DNA from: Deltaproteobacteria bacterium
Lineage (GTDB): Bacteria; Desulfobacterota; Binatia; UBA12015
Assembly (NCBI GenBank): GCA_016874715.1
Contig: VGTK01000017.1
Coordinates: 1-46,815 of the forward strand
DNA length: 46,815 nt
Reading direction: 5' to 3'
The notes below the pieces were generated by a model. It searched no databases, was not told where the DNA came from, and saw only the letters and a list, made by a program, of their open reading frames with translations. Made by a program: the position numbers and the translations under genes. Positions 35,144 through 45,443 of this stretch are shown piece after piece (positions within the stretch are counted from its first letter, which is position 1; each line of letters begins with the position of its first letter).

Positions 35144-36370
35144 TCACGCGCGGCGCGACGCCGTGCGCCGTCGCGCCCATGCGATCGCCGGCTCCTCGAC
35201 GTACCGGCGCGACAGCCAGCCCGCGAGCAGGCTCGCCGGGATCACCAGCGCGAGCATCAGGAAGAAGCTCGCGTCGCCCTTCTGGTGCACGACGCGCAGG
35301 TAGCGGCGCACGACGAGGATCATCGGCTGGTGCCACAGGAACACACCGTACGACACGTCGCCGAGCCAGCGCATCGCCGGACGCTCGAGCAGCGACAGCG
35401 GCCCCACCGGCGCGATCGCCGCGAGCGCCAGGAGGGCCGCGAACACCAGCGACGGCAGGATCTCCTGCAGCTGCCGAAAGTACGTCAGCGAGCGTCCGAG
35501 GCCGCGACCGTGCGCGATGAGCGTCCACGCGAGCAGCACGACCAGCGCGCCCGCGAGCGTCGCCGTGGCGGACGTCGGAAGCCGCCAGAGCCGGTCGCGC
35601 ACCACGCGCACGTAGAGCATCGCTGCGCTCATGCCGAACGCGAAGTGCCCGAGGTAGGCGGGAAACTGGTCGAGCAGCCGCGGCGCCGCGGTGACGTTGG
35701 TCGTGGCGGCCACCAGCGACGGCGTGCGCAGGGCGAGCGCGCGCCAGACCAGGCTCGTGGCCACCGCGATCACCACCGCGCGCGCCGGTCGCCGGAAGAA
35801 CGCCGCTGCGACCAGCGGCAGCGTGACGTAGAACAGAGCCTCGACCGACAGCGACCACACCACGCCGTTCACGCCGAAGCCCATGACGTTGCCCCAGAAG
35901 CCCGCCGCGCGCGCGAGCGACGCGGGCAGCTCGTGCTGCAGGAAGAGAAGGTGGGCGACGATCACGATCCAGCCGCCGAGCGTCGTGAACGGCAGCGGGA
36001 AGCCGGTGAGCCAGCGCACGGTGAACGCCTGGATCGCGAGGCTGACGTAGTAGGCCGGGACGATGCGCGCGGCGCGCCGCACGAGGTAGGCGCGCACGTC
36101 GTCGAAGCTGCCGCCGCGGAGCACCACCGGCAGGAACAGCACGAAGCCGCTGATCACGAAGAAGAAGTCGACGCCGCGCCCGAACGCGGCGACCAGCGCG
36201 CGCAGGTCGCCGCCACCGAGGTGCGCGTCGGTGAACACCCAGCAGTGGAAGATCGCGACCAGCAGCGACGCGAGCCCGCGCAGGCCGTCGACCGACGGTA
36301 CGACCGCGGGTACGATGCCGGCGGCGGAGGCGACGGTCTCGCGGGTTGGGGTGCGGGTCTGAGAAGTCAT
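35144..36370 (-). CDS. Acyltransferase family 3 membrane protein
   Basis: The 408-residue protein has about ten hydrophobic segments and the acyltransferase-3 landmarks: VDGLRGLASLLVAIFHCW with the conserved Arg and active-type His, FFFVISGFVL, RRAARIVPAYYVSL, NGVVWSLSVEALFYV and GDVSYGVFLWHQPM. Such proteins move acyl groups (often acetyl) from the cytoplasm onto sugars, peptidoglycan, lipids or antibiotics at the membrane. It ends with RRYVEEPAIAWARRRT, the usual membrane-surface tail. It stands alone between an LLM gene and a dehydrogenase pair; no glycan gene cluster surrounds it. Confidence 0.9.
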   Translation of the reverse strand: MTSQTRTPTRETVASAAGIVPAVVPSVDGLRGLASLLVAIFHCWVFTDAHLGGGDLRALVAAFGRGVDFFFVISGFVLFLPVVLRGGSFDDVRAYLVRRAARIVPAYYVSLAIQAFTVRWLTGFPLPFTTLGGWIVIVAHLLFLQHELPASLARAAGFWGNVMGFGVNGVVWSLSVEALFYVTLPLVAAAFFRRPARAVVIAVATSLVWRALALRTPSLVAATTNVTAAPRLLDQFPAYLGHFAFGMSAAMLYVRVVRDRLWRLPTSATATLAGALVVLLAWTLIAHGRGLGRSLTYFRQLQEILPSLVFAALLALAAIAPVGPLSLLERPAMRWLGDVSYGVFLWHQPMILVVRRYLRVVHQKGDASFFLMLALVIPASLLAGWLSRRYVEEPAIAWARRRTASRRA

Positions 36371-36520
36371 CGCGGGAGCCGAGGCGCACGTGAGGCTAGC
36401 CGTCCATGCCCGCTCGCGGCAATGCCCGGCGTTCACGCCCGCGGGGGATCGTGCGTGCCCCCGTCCCCGGTCGCCCGTCGCGCTTGCTGTCCCGGACCCA
36501 CCCGCTAATAACTCGGGGCG

Positions 36521-37756
36521 ATGGACATCACCTTCACGCCCGACGAGGAGCGCTTCCGCGCCCGTGCCCGCGAGTGGATCGAGGCCAACAAGCCGAGCGA
36601 TCCGCCGGTCGAGAACGATCTCGAGGCGCGCCGCGACTTCGACCTCGCGTGGCAGAGCAGGATGTACGAGGCCGGCTGGGCGGGCATCTCGTGGCCGAAG
36701 GAGTACGGCGGACGCGGCGCGTCGTTGATGGAGCAGCTGATCTGGTACGAGGAGTTCGCCTCGGCCGGTGCGCACGAGCCCTCGACGCTGTTCGTCGGCC
36801 TCAACCACGGTGGCCCGACGCTCATCGCCTGCGGCAGCGAGGCGCAGAAGTCGTTCCACCTGCCGCGGATCCTGCGCGGCGAGACCGTGTGGTGCCAGGG
36901 CTTCTCCGAGCCCGGCGCGGGCTCCGACCTGGGCAGCCTCTCGACGCGCGCGGTCATCGACGGCGACGACCTCGTCGTCACCGGCCAGAAGATCTGGACC
37001 AGCTTCGCGAACATCGCGGAGTTCCAGGAGCTGCTGGTGCGCACCGACCCCGATGCCCCCAAGCACAAGGGCATCAGCTGGGTGATCTGCCCGATGGATG
37101 CGAAGGGCATCGACATCCGCCCCATCCGCAGCATGGCCGGGCACCAGGACTTCTGCGAGGTGTTCTACGACGAGGTGCGCATTCCGCGCGCGAACGTCGT
37201 GGGTCAGATCAACGACGGCTGGCGCGTCGCGATGTCGACGCTGGGCTTCGAGCGCGGCACCGCGTTCCTCTCGGAGCAGGTGCGGCTCACGCGCATGGTC
37301 GGCGAGCTGATCGAGCTCGCGAAGCTGACGCCGCTCGGCGGCGCCGCGGCGAGCGCGGGCGACCGGGCGACGCGCACGATCGACGACGCCGACATCGGAC
37401 GTCGCCTCGCGCTGATGCGCGCCGAGGTCGAAGCGCTGCGCTCGATGACCTACCGCAGCGTGAGCCGTACCGCGCGCACCGGCGTGCCGAGCTCCGAGGC
37501 GTCGCTGATCCGCATCTTCTTCTCCGAGCTGCAGCAGCGCGTGCACGCGCTCGCGATGGAGATTCTCGGGCCGCAGATCCTCGAGTGGGACGCGGACGAG
37601 CAGCCGGTGACGACGTCGCTCGGCGCGAAGCGACGCCGCATCCGCGAGACCTGGGTGTTCCGCTGGCTGCTGTCGTTCGCCTCGACGATCGCGGCCGGCT
37701 CGAAGGACATCCAGCGCAACATCATCGGCGAGCGCGTGCTCGGTCTGCCGCGCTGA
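36521..37756 (+). CDS. Acyl-CoA dehydrogenase, full-motif chain of second tandem pair
   Basis: The 411-residue protein reads MDITFTPDEERFRARAREWIEAN, WPKEYGGRGASLMEQLIWYEE, the flavin motif CQGFSEPGAGSDLGSLSTRA, KIWTSFANIAEFQELLVRTD and the tail GSKDIQRNIIGERVLGLPR. It resembles the FadE chains of mycobacterial steroid and bacterial isoprenoid pathways. The next gene begins 26 bases later and encodes a smaller partner lacking the same flavin motif, so a mixed tetramer is likely. This is a second, separate pair from that at 27415-29819. Confidence 0.92.
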   Translation: MDITFTPDEERFRARAREWIEANKPSDPPVENDLEARRDFDLAWQSRMYEAGWAGISWPKEYGGRGASLMEQLIWYEEFASAGAHEPSTLFVGLNHGGPTLIACGSEAQKSFHLPRILRGETVWCQGFSEPGAGSDLGSLSTRAVIDGDDLVVTGQKIWTSFANIAEFQELLVRTDPDAPKHKGISWVICPMDAKGIDIRPIRSMAGHQDFCEVFYDEVRIPRANVVGQINDGWRVAMSTLGFERGTAFLSEQVRLTRMVGELIELAKLTPLGGAAASAGDRATRTIDDADIGRRLALMRAEVEALRSMTYRSVSRTARTGVPSSEASLIRIFFSELQQRVHALAMEILGPQILEWDADEQPVTTSLGAKRRRIRETWVFRWLLSFASTIAAGSKDIQRNIIGERVLGLPR

Positions 37757-37782
37757 GGGCCACGCGAGAGGATCTCATCGTC

Positions 37783-38832
37783 ATGGATCTGATGCTCACC
37801 CCGGACCAGGAGGCCATCCAGGCGTCCGTCCGCTCTTTCCTCGACGGCGAGCTGCCGATGGCGCGCGTGCGCGCGATCGCGCAGGCCGGTGCGAAGGAGC
37901 TGGCCCCGCTGTGGCGTGCGGCGGGCGAGCTCGGCTTCTTCGGCCTCGCGGTGCCCGAGGCTTCGGGCGGCGCGGGCTACTCGATCACCGAGGAGATGGT
38001 GCTCTTCGAGGAGCTGGGCCGCGCGCTGGCACCGGGACCGTGGCTAGGCTCGGTGCTCGCGTCGCACGCGCTCGCGACGGCGGGCAGCTCGAACGACGAG
38101 CTGGCGCGGGTTCTTGCCGGCGAGCTGCAGGTCGCCGTCGTCGACGCGACGAGCTCTGCGAGCTCGATCGTCGTACGCGGCAACGAGGTGTCGGGCGAGA
38201 GCGGCTACGTCGCGGGCGCGGATGCGGGAACGGCGTTCCTGGTCGTGGCGCCGTCCTCGGTCGTTTACGTCGCGGCGGGCGGGGGCGCGCAGGTCGACCG
38301 TCGGCCGAGCATGGACCCGACGCGCGCGATCGCCGTCGTGCGCTTTGCCGGCGTGCGCGGCCTGGTCGTCGCCGACGGGAGGGACGCGGTGACGGCGCTC
38401 CTGCGCCGCGCGGCGCTGCTGTCGTGCGCCGAGGCGGTGGGCGGAATCCAGCGCACAGTGGACATGTCGGTCGAGTACGGCAAGGTCCGCAAGCAGTTCG
38501 ACAAGCCGATCGGCTCGTTCCAGGCGGTCAAGCACCGCTGCGCGGACATGGCGGTGCGGGCGGAAGTGGCGCGCTCGGCGACGACCTACGCGATCGTGTC
38601 GGCGCGCGACGGGGCAGCGGACCAGGACTTCCAGGTGTCGGTCGCGAAGATCCTGGCCTCGGGCGCCTACGTGCAGAACGCCGCCGACAACGTCCAGAAC
38701 CACGGCGGCATGGGCTTCACGTGGGAGTGCGACGCGCACCTCTTCGTCAAGCGCGCACGTAGCTTCGAGACCGCGTTCGGCTCGAGGCTGGCCAGGCTCG
38801 ACCAGCTCGCCGCGAGCTTCCGAGAAGCCTGA
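37783..38832 (+). CDS. Acyl-CoA dehydrogenase, partner chain of second tandem pair
   Basis: The 349-residue product (MDLMLTPDQEAIQASVRSFL) is shorter than classic acyl-CoA dehydrogenases. It keeps LAVPEASGGAGYSITEEMVLFEELGRALAPGPWLGS and the C-terminal RKQFDKPIGSFQAVKHRCADMAVRAEVARSA and [21 protein letters not shown], but the middle lacks the TEP-x-x-GSD flavin motif. These are the marks of the second chain in FadE heterotetramers. GAGAGGAT precedes the ATG. The last 86 bases are overlapped by a small gene on the other strand. Confidence 0.88.
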   Translation: MDLMLTPDQEAIQASVRSFLDGELPMARVRAIAQAGAKELAPLWRAAGELGFFGLAVPEASGGAGYSITEEMVLFEELGRALAPGPWLGSVLASHALATAGSSNDELARVLAGELQVAVVDATSSASSIVVRGNEVSGESGYVAGADAGTAFLVVAPSSVVYVAAGGGAQVDRRPSMDPTRAIAVVRFAGVRGLVVADGRDAVTALLRRAALLSCAEAVGGIQRTVDMSVEYGKVRKQFDKPIGSFQAVKHRCADMAVRAEVARSATTYAIVSARDGAADQDFQVSVAKILASGAYVQNAADNVQNHGGMGFTWECDAHLFVKRARSFETAFGSRLARLDQLAASFREA

Positions 38833-39052
38833 CGCGGCCGACGCCCGGCACCGCGTCGGGCGTCGGTCGCGGCGCCGTCGCCGCGACCGGCTCGGCGGCG
38901 AGCTTCTCCACCAGCAGCGCGCGCAGCTTGGCGAGGTCGCGCCGGGCGCGGGCGCGCGAGTCCTCGGCGTCCTCGTGCGGGCGGACGGAGACCACCGTGA
39001 GCCGCGCCCTGGGGGAAGGTGCCCCGGGCTGCGTGCCGGCCCCGCTCGTCAC
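38747..39052 (-). CDS. Small coupled protein of unknown function, antisense to a dehydrogenase tail
   Basis: The GTG start overlaps the stop of the 39049-39261 gene (GTGA). The 101 residues read [56 protein letters not shown], with an amphipathic helix in the middle, and then turn Arg/Ser-rich where they are antisense to the acyl-CoA dehydrogenase. The meaningful part may end near residue 60-70. No family is recognised. It is probably a partner of the upstream small protein; the length and end are uncertain. Confidence 0.4.
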   Translation of the reverse strand: MTSGAGTQPGAPSPRARLTVVSVRPHEDAEDSRARARRDLAKLRALLVEKLAAEPVAATAPRPTPDAVPGVGRVRLLGSSRRAGRAWPASSRTRSRSYVRA

Positions 39053-39261
39053 GCCGCGGCCCTGCGGCGGGCGGCCCGGACCTCGCCGGAGGCGAGATCG
39101 AGGAACGTGCCCTGCGCGATCTCGACGCGCGTCGGCAGCGCCGGCGCGATGACGCGACCGAGGCCGAACGGCCGCAGATCCCAGGCCTCCTCGCGTGCGC
39201 CGAACGGCATCTGAACCCGAATCTTCTTCGCGAAACCGATCCTCTTCGAAAGGTCGTTCAT
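39049..39261 (-). CDS. Small conserved-looking protein (70 aa), unknown function
   Basis: ATG 39261 stands after a GGGGAGAG site. The 70 residues begin [20 protein letters not shown] and continue [37 protein letters not shown], a mixed helix-strand composition with a basic start and end. The frame is open upstream but becomes arginine-rich nonsense there. It is coupled to the next small gene by GTGA. No signal peptide or known motif is visible. The protein-like composition and ribosome site support it as real. Confidence 0.5.
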   Translation of the reverse strand: MNDLSKRIGFAKKIRVQMPFGAREEAWDLRPFGLGRVIAPALPTRVEIAQGTFLDLASGEVRAARRRAAA

Positions 39262-39471
39262 GGCTCTCCCCTGCGGCCCTCCGTGCTCCGGCCGCGCGTG
39301 GGGAGCGGGTTGCAGCGCGCGTGCCACGCGCCTCGGCGCGCGCGATTCCGGGAGGTTTCCGGCGCTCCGCCCGCAACCCGCAAGGAAGGCTCCGCGAGAG
39401 GCGCCATGCATCCCTCCCCATCGTGCTTGCACCTCTGCCCGGTGTCGCACGGACGAGGCGCCGGCGCGCGG

Positions 39472-40200
39472 TCAGCGGCGCCGGCGGCGGCGCTTGCGCG
39501 CGGAGCGCGCAGCACCTGCGGACCCGGACGCCGTGTCGCGCGTGCGCGATCCGGCGTCGAGGCCGAGCAGCATGCGGTCCGACAGGATCTCGGTCACCGC
39601 GAGCACGGTCTGCGCTGCGACCAGCGCACCCAGCACGGCCGCGCCCGCGGGCAGCACTGCGAACGCGAGCCCCGCCATGCCGGTCCACACCGTGCGCACG
39701 AGCACGAGCACGAAGCCGACCTCGAGCTCGACCACGCGGCGCGCGTGCGCCTCGTCGGCGCGGGTGGAGAGGGCCCACCAGCGCGGCACCTGGAACGCGA
39801 GCATGGTCGCGAGCGACGACAGCAGGCTCGTCGAGCGCAGCATCTGCCACAGCGTTTCGGCCTCGTCGTGCGCGACGGCCCCGAGCAGCATCGTTGCCGG
39901 AACCGCGATCGCGAAGCCGAGCAGCCCGCCGATGAAGGCGAACAGGACCGCGCCGCCGGTCACCAGGTTCGCCCAGTCGGCGAGGTCCATGTCGTCGTGG
40001 ACGAAGCCGCGCATGGACCACGTCGCGGCGACGGCTGCGAGACACAGCAGCACGCTCCACGCGTCGAGGAACAGCGCGACCAGCGACTGGAGCGCCGACC
40101 AGCCGAAGAGCAGCACCCCGACGATCGGCACCAGGTGCCGGAGGATCATCGCCCACGCCGTCGGGTCGCCGGTCACGCGCTCGAGCAGCACGTCCTTCAT
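39472..40200 (-). CDS. DUF6498-like integral membrane protein
   Basis: ATG 40200 gives 242 residues. The protein starts [51 protein letters not shown], the pattern of DUF6498 proteins, and has about six hydrophobic segments ([73 protein letters not shown]). The tail is Ser/Arg-rich and basic, so it likely stays in the cytoplasm. Function is unknown in the family. It is divergent from the DUF488 gene. Confidence 0.75.
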   Translation of the reverse strand: MKDVLLERVTGDPTAWAMILRHLVPIVGVLLFGWSALQSLVALFLDAWSVLLCLAAVAATWSMRGFVHDDMDLADWANLVTGGAVLFAFIGGLLGFAIAVPATMLLGAVAHDEAETLWQMLRSTSLLSSLATMLAFQVPRWWALSTRADEAHARRVVELEVGFVLVLVRTVWTGMAGLAFAVLPAGAAVLGALVAAQTVLAVTEILSDRMLLGLDAGSRTRDTASGSAGAARSARKRRRRRR

Positions 40201-40291
40201 CGCGCACCGCGCTACACCGCGGGCACCCGGAACGTCGACGGCCCGGGCGCCGCTGCACCGGGCCCGCGGCGGCGCTATCTCCTCTCTCACG

Positions 40292-40690
40292 ATGGACGGT
40301 CGCGTCCGAACCCGCCGCTGGAGCGACCCGAAGCAGCCCGGCGACGGTACGCGCGTCCTCGTCTGCCGCTTTCGCCCGCGGGCGCTGAAGAAGCAGGACG
40401 AGACCTGGGACGAGTGGTGGCGCGAGCTGGGTCCGAGCGCGGAGCTGCACGCGGCCGTGTACGGCAAGGGACAGCAGGCGATCGGCTTCGACGAGTACCG
40501 GCGTCGCTACCTCGCCGAGATGGCCGAGAACCCCGCGCGGGCGCGGCTGCGCGAGCTGCGCGCGCGCGTCGCCTCGGGCGAGTGCGTGACGCTGCTCTGC
40601 TCGTCCGCCTGTACCGACGAGGCGCGCTGCCATCGCACGATCCTGCGCGAGCTGCTGCTCGTCGGCCAGGGCGAGGACGACCTATCGTGA
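40292..40690 (+). CDS. DUF488 family protein
   Basis: The 132-residue protein shows the family's features: [53 protein letters not shown] and the C-terminal [24 protein letters not shown], where CxxxCHR is the conserved Cys/His motif of DUF488 proteins. These are small cytoplasmic proteins of unclear function. The ATG is chosen because the family similarity begins about 20 residues later and because the frame upstream is not protein-like. It reads toward the acyl-CoA dehydrogenase gene 142 bases on. Confidence 0.82.
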   Translation: MDGRVRTRRWSDPKQPGDGTRVLVCRFRPRALKKQDETWDEWWRELGPSAELHAAVYGKGQQAIGFDEYRRRYLAEMAENPARARLRELRARVASGECVTLLCSSACTDEARCHRTILRELLLVGQGEDDLS

Positions 40691-40831
40691 GCACGCCCGA
40701 CGGGGCGCCCGCTCGCCCCAGAACACCGCGCAGCACGCGGCGGACGCGAGGCGACGGGGCGCGTGCATTCGGGCCACGGGGTGCGGTACGACTTCCGCGG
40801 TCGAGATCCGCGATCGAGAAAGGGAGGTTCC

Positions 40832-42033
<1,202 letters not shown>

Positions 42034-42037
<4 letters not shown>

Positions 42038-42834
42038 ACGTCGCGCGAAAGATCGTCGTCGTGACGGGTGCGGCGAGCGGCATCGGCCGCTCGCTCGCCC
42101 GCCGGTTCGCGGCCGAGGGTGCGGCCGCCGTCGTGTGCGCCGATCGCGACGGCGACGGCGCGCGCACGGTCGCCGAGGAGCTCGCCGGGCGTCACGGCGC
42201 GGCGCTGCGTGCGGTCGCGGAGCGCGTCGACGTCGCCGTCGAGTCCGACGTGACCGGGCTCGTCGAGCGCACCGAGAAGGAGGTCGGGCCGATCGACCTG
42301 TTCTTCTCCAACGCCGGCATCTTCGTGATCGGCGGCGCGGAAGTCCCGAACGCCGACTGGGAGCGCATCTGGCAGATCAACGTCATGGCGCACGTGTACG
42401 CGGCGCGTGCTCTGGTGCCGCGCATGCTGGCGCGCGGCGGCGGCTACCTGCTGAACACCGCGTCGGCGGCGGGGCTGCTGACGCAGATCGGGTCGGCGCC
42501 GTACGCGGTGACCAAGCACGCGGCGCTCGCGTTCGCCGAGTGGCTCGCGATCACGCACGGCACGCAGGGGCTGACGGTCTCCGTGCTGTGCCCGCAGGCC
42601 GTGGACACCGCGATGATCGCCGGAACGGAGCAGGGCGGCGTCGCGGGCGTCGACGGCGTCATCTCGCCCGAGCAGGTCGCAGACGCCGTGATCGAAGGGC
42701 TCGGCGACGAGCGCTTCCTCATTCTGCCGCACCCGCAGGTGCTCGAGTACTTCCAGAGAAAGGCCGGCGACTACGACCGCTGGCTGCGCGGCATGCGCCG
42801 CCTGCAGGATCGCTTCGCGGGAATGATGCCCTGA
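42034..42834 (+). CDS. Short-chain dehydrogenase/reductase
   Basis: The GTG start is coupled to the dehydrogenase stop. The 266-residue SDR has [17 protein letters not shown], a [14 protein letters not shown] acidic end of the second strand (NAD preference), SNAGIFV, the Ser in [11 protein letters not shown] and the catalytic Tyr/Lys in YAVTKHA. It resembles SDRs in lipid degradation units. Coupling with the ACAD11-like gene suggests they act on the same acyl chain, oxidising a hydroxyl after dehydrogenation or hydration. Confidence 0.92.
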
Positions 42835-42895
42835 GCTCGTACGCGGCCGGCAGGAGGCGCTCGCCCGGCACCTCGGCAACGCGGTCCGCACCGGC

Positions 42896-42969
42896 CGGGC
42901 TGCGTCTCCCAGCCCGAATCGCCCGTCGACTGGCGGCCCTGAGCGTCGGCCCTCACATCGTGAGGCCGG
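42896..42969. terminator. Two hairpins between the SDR and methyltransferase genes
   Basis: CGGGCTG-CGTCTCC-CAGCCCG (42896-42916) is a perfect 7-bp stem. A second hairpin around CCTCAC-ATC-GTGAGG (42951-42965), with flanking GGC/GCC and one bulge, follows 32 bases later. They could end the dehydrogenase-SDR unit. The 226-base leader before the methyltransferase has no recognisable SAH or SAM riboswitch core. Confidence 0.5.
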
Positions 42970-43059
42970 CCCCACCGCCTGTCCGGTGAACGCCAACACG
43001 GCAGCCGGCACGTTCCCGGGGGTGCGACCTCCGGGCCACGGCTGTCATGGAGGAGAACC

Positions 43060-44051
43060 ATGAACGCAGCGATCGAGGCCTTCCGCTCCGAGCGGACCTT
43101 TCTCACCCCTGGCGGGACCGAGACGTACCTGATGTTCCAGCAGGGCTACGTCCTGCCCGAGATGTGAGCCTTTCACGTGCTCGACGACGACGCGGCGTGG
43201 GAGCGGCTCGGGCGCGAGTATTTCCGCCCGATCCTCGCCGCGGCGCGCGCGAGCGGGAACACCCTGCTGCTCGACACCCTGGCGTGGCGCGCGCACCCGG
43301 ACTTCGTGACGAAGCCGGGAACGCGGGCCGGCGAGCTCGCGCGCGTCAACGAGCTCGGCGTGCGCCGCGTCCGCGACCTCGTCGAGCGCGAGCTCGGCCG
43401 CGACGCGACGCGCGACGGCACGGTCCTGGTCACGGGGGACCTCGGTCCGCGCGGCGACGGCTACAAGGTGGCCGACACCGACCTCACGCCCGCGGCCGCG
43501 CGCGACTATCACCGGGCGCAGATCGAGGTGCTGGCGCGCGCGGGCGTCGACCTGCTGTGCGCGTACACCATGACCAGCGTCGCCGAGTCGGTCGGCGTGA
43601 CGCTCGCCGCGCGCGACGCGGGCCTGCCCGTCGTCGTGTCACCGACCGTCGAGACCGACGGCACGCTGCCCGACGGCACGTCGCTCGGCGAGCTGATCCG
43701 CAGCGTCTTCGAGGAGACCGCCGGCGCGCCGCTCACCTACATGGTGAACTGCGCGCACCCGGCGCACCTGGCACCGACGCTCGCGCGCGCGCGTGCAGCG
43801 GGGAAGGCTGGCTCGCGCGCTTCGGCGGCCTGCGCGCCAACTCGTCGAGGAAGAGCCACGCCGAGCTCGACGAGAGCACCGAGCTCGACCGCGGCAACCC
43901 GCAGGAGCTCGGCCGCGAGCTCGCCGAGCTGCGGCGTGACTACGGCCTGCGCATCGTCGGCGGCTGCTGCGGCACCGACGCCGAGCACGTGACGGAGATC
44001 GCGGCGGCGACGCGCGTCGTGTCGCGCGGATCGGTCCAGTGCGCGGGCTGA
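43060..44051 (+). pseudogene. Homocysteine S-methyltransferase-like gene with in-frame TGA and frameshift
   Basis: GGAGGAGAACC directly precedes ATG 43060. The frame reads MNAAIEAFRSERTFLTPGGT, GYVLPEM, then TGA (43165-43167, codon 36), then AFHVLDDDAAWERLGREYF without loss of the family pattern. It continues VLVTGDLGPRGDGYKV, DLLCAYTMTSVAESVG, SPTVETDG and the zinc Cys in YMVNCAHPAHL, until the GGGG run at 43800-43803. The pattern then moves to another frame (EGWLARFGGLRANSS ... ELRRDYGLRIVGGCCGTDAEHV), where the GGCCGTD zinc motif is intact and the stop is at 44051. One missing base would restore it. The TGA falls where relatives have Cys or Ala, so either decay plus error or selenocysteine is possible. 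The stop overlaps the next gene. Confidence 0.75.
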
Positions 44052-44893
44052 GCGCGGACGGCGCGGCGACTGCGGCGGCGGTCGAGCCGCCGCCGCAGCA
44101 CCGGCGCGCGCGCGAGCTACGCCGCGTCGTCTCGTCGGACGGGACGCCGGTGTCGTTCGACGAGTTCGGCGCCGGGCCGCCGCTGGTGCTGGTGCACGGC
44201 GCGTTCAGCGACCACGACAGCAACTGGGAGCTGGTGCGTGAGCGTTTCGCGCGGCGCTTCCGCGTGCACGCCGTCGCGCGACGCGGGCGCGGTGCGACGC
44301 CGGCGACGATCGGGCACACCCTCGAGGACGAGGTGCGCGACGTCGCGGGGGTGGCCGACGCGATCGGCGAGCCGGTGTTCCTGCTCGGACACTCGTACGG
44401 CGCGCCCGTGGCGCTCGCCGCGGCGGCGATGCATCCCGAGCGCGTGCGGAAGCTCGTGCTCTACGAGCCCGCCCGGCCGTCGCTGCTCGACGCGGCCACG
44501 ATGGGCCCGCTCGAAGCACTCGCCGGCGCGGGCGACTGGGACGCGTTCACGGTCGCGTTCTTCCGCGACGGGCTGCGCGTGCCGCCCGCTGAGCTCGACG
44601 CCGTGCGCGGCTCCGAGCCATGGCCGCCGATCGTCGCCGATTCGCCGGCCACGCTGCACGACCTGCGCGCGCTCGCCCGTCACGCGTTCCGCCCGGAGCG
44701 TTTCGCCGCGCTGCGCGTGCCGACGCTGCTGCAGGTCGGGACGGAGAGCGCGCGCGAGCTGTACGTGACCGATGCACTGGCAGCGGTTCTGCCCGACGTC
44801 CGCATCGCCGCTCTCGAGCGACAGGCGCACGAGGCGATGACGACGGCGCCGGAGCTGTACGCGGCGTCGGTCGAGCGCTTCCTGCTCGCGTGA
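44039..44893 (+). CDS. Alpha/beta hydrolase
   Basis: The GTG start lies inside the end of the methyltransferase gene (13-base overlap). The 284-residue protein reads SSDGTPVSFDEFGAGPPLVLVHGAFSDHDSNWELVRERFARRFRVHAVARRGRG, then the nucleophile elbow LLGHSYGAPVALAAA and the terminal His in ERQAHEAMTTAPE. The acid residue is not certain. Substrates cannot be predicted; similar hydrolases act on esters, lactones or C-C bonds. The first 28 residues are low in structure, so a later start is possible. Confidence 0.88.
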   Translation: MRGLSADGAATAAAVEPPPQHRRARELRRVVSSDGTPVSFDEFGAGPPLVLVHGAFSDHDSNWELVRERFARRFRVHAVARRGRGATPATIGHTLEDEVRDVAGVADAIGEPVFLLGHSYGAPVALAAAAMHPERVRKLVLYEPARPSLLDAATMGPLEALAGAGDWDAFTVAFFRDGLRVPPAELDAVRGSEPWPPIVADSPATLHDLRALARHAFRPERFAALRVPTLLQVGTESARELYVTDALAAVLPDVRIAALERQAHEAMTTAPELYAASVERFLLA

Positions 44894-45052
44894 CGCGTGG
44901 CCGCGGTGCGCGGTGCCGCGCACGTGGCCGATGGGAGACCGGCCTGCCGCGACCCGACTCGAATCTACCGGCCGATGGTGGCAGAAGACCGTGCAGCCGC
45001 CTCGTCCCGGGCCGGGACGTCCGACGACGGGCGTCGCACGGAGGGCGTCAGG

Positions 45053-45284
45053 ATGACACGGTGGGTCCGGTTGCTCGTTCTCGGCGGGCGGACCTGGGGC
45101 ACGGCGCTGCCCGGGTACCGCTCGGGCTGGTTCCGCCTGCAGGGCGGCGAGCGCGCTGCTCTACTTGACCGATGCGGCGCGGGCGGTCTACGTCCCGACC
45201 ACGGCCGGATACGGCGTGCTGCTGAGCCCGCGCGAACCGGATGCGTTTCTCGCGGCGGTGCGAGCGTTGCCGGAGTTGCGGTAG
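45053..45284 (+). pseudogene. PH-domain protein, truncated and frameshifted remnant
   Basis: The first frame reads MTRWVRLLVLGGRTWGTALPGYRSGWFRLQGGERA. One base later, another frame continues LYLTDAARAVYVPTTAGYGVLLSPREPDAFLAAVRALPELR and stops at 45284. Together they match the C-terminal part of bacterial PH-domain membrane proteins (pattern R-x-WG-x-x-x-PGY...F-x-L...G-x-x-ALLYLTD...V-x-VPT...LLSP...P-x-x-F). One base is missing in the GCGCGCTGC near 45155. The N-terminal membrane segments usual in the family were not found upstream. It lies next to the integrase gene, where remnants often collect. Confidence 0.65.
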
Positions 45285-45443
45285 CGAGCTGGCTCGGCGG
45301 AGCGCCAGTGTCCTCTCCAGCGGAGATCGAGCGCGCTGGCGCGCGGATTCGACGCGACGAATGCACGTCGCGCATTGCAAAGCTCGGATGCAGGACCTAG
45401 CTTGGCGGCGCGCAATGGTGCGTCAATCACCTCGGGTCGGACT

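Noticed and set aside
42835..43059. Possible SAH or SAM riboswitch before the homocysteine methyltransferase-like gene
   Set aside because: The expected conserved cores were not found; only simple hairpins are present.
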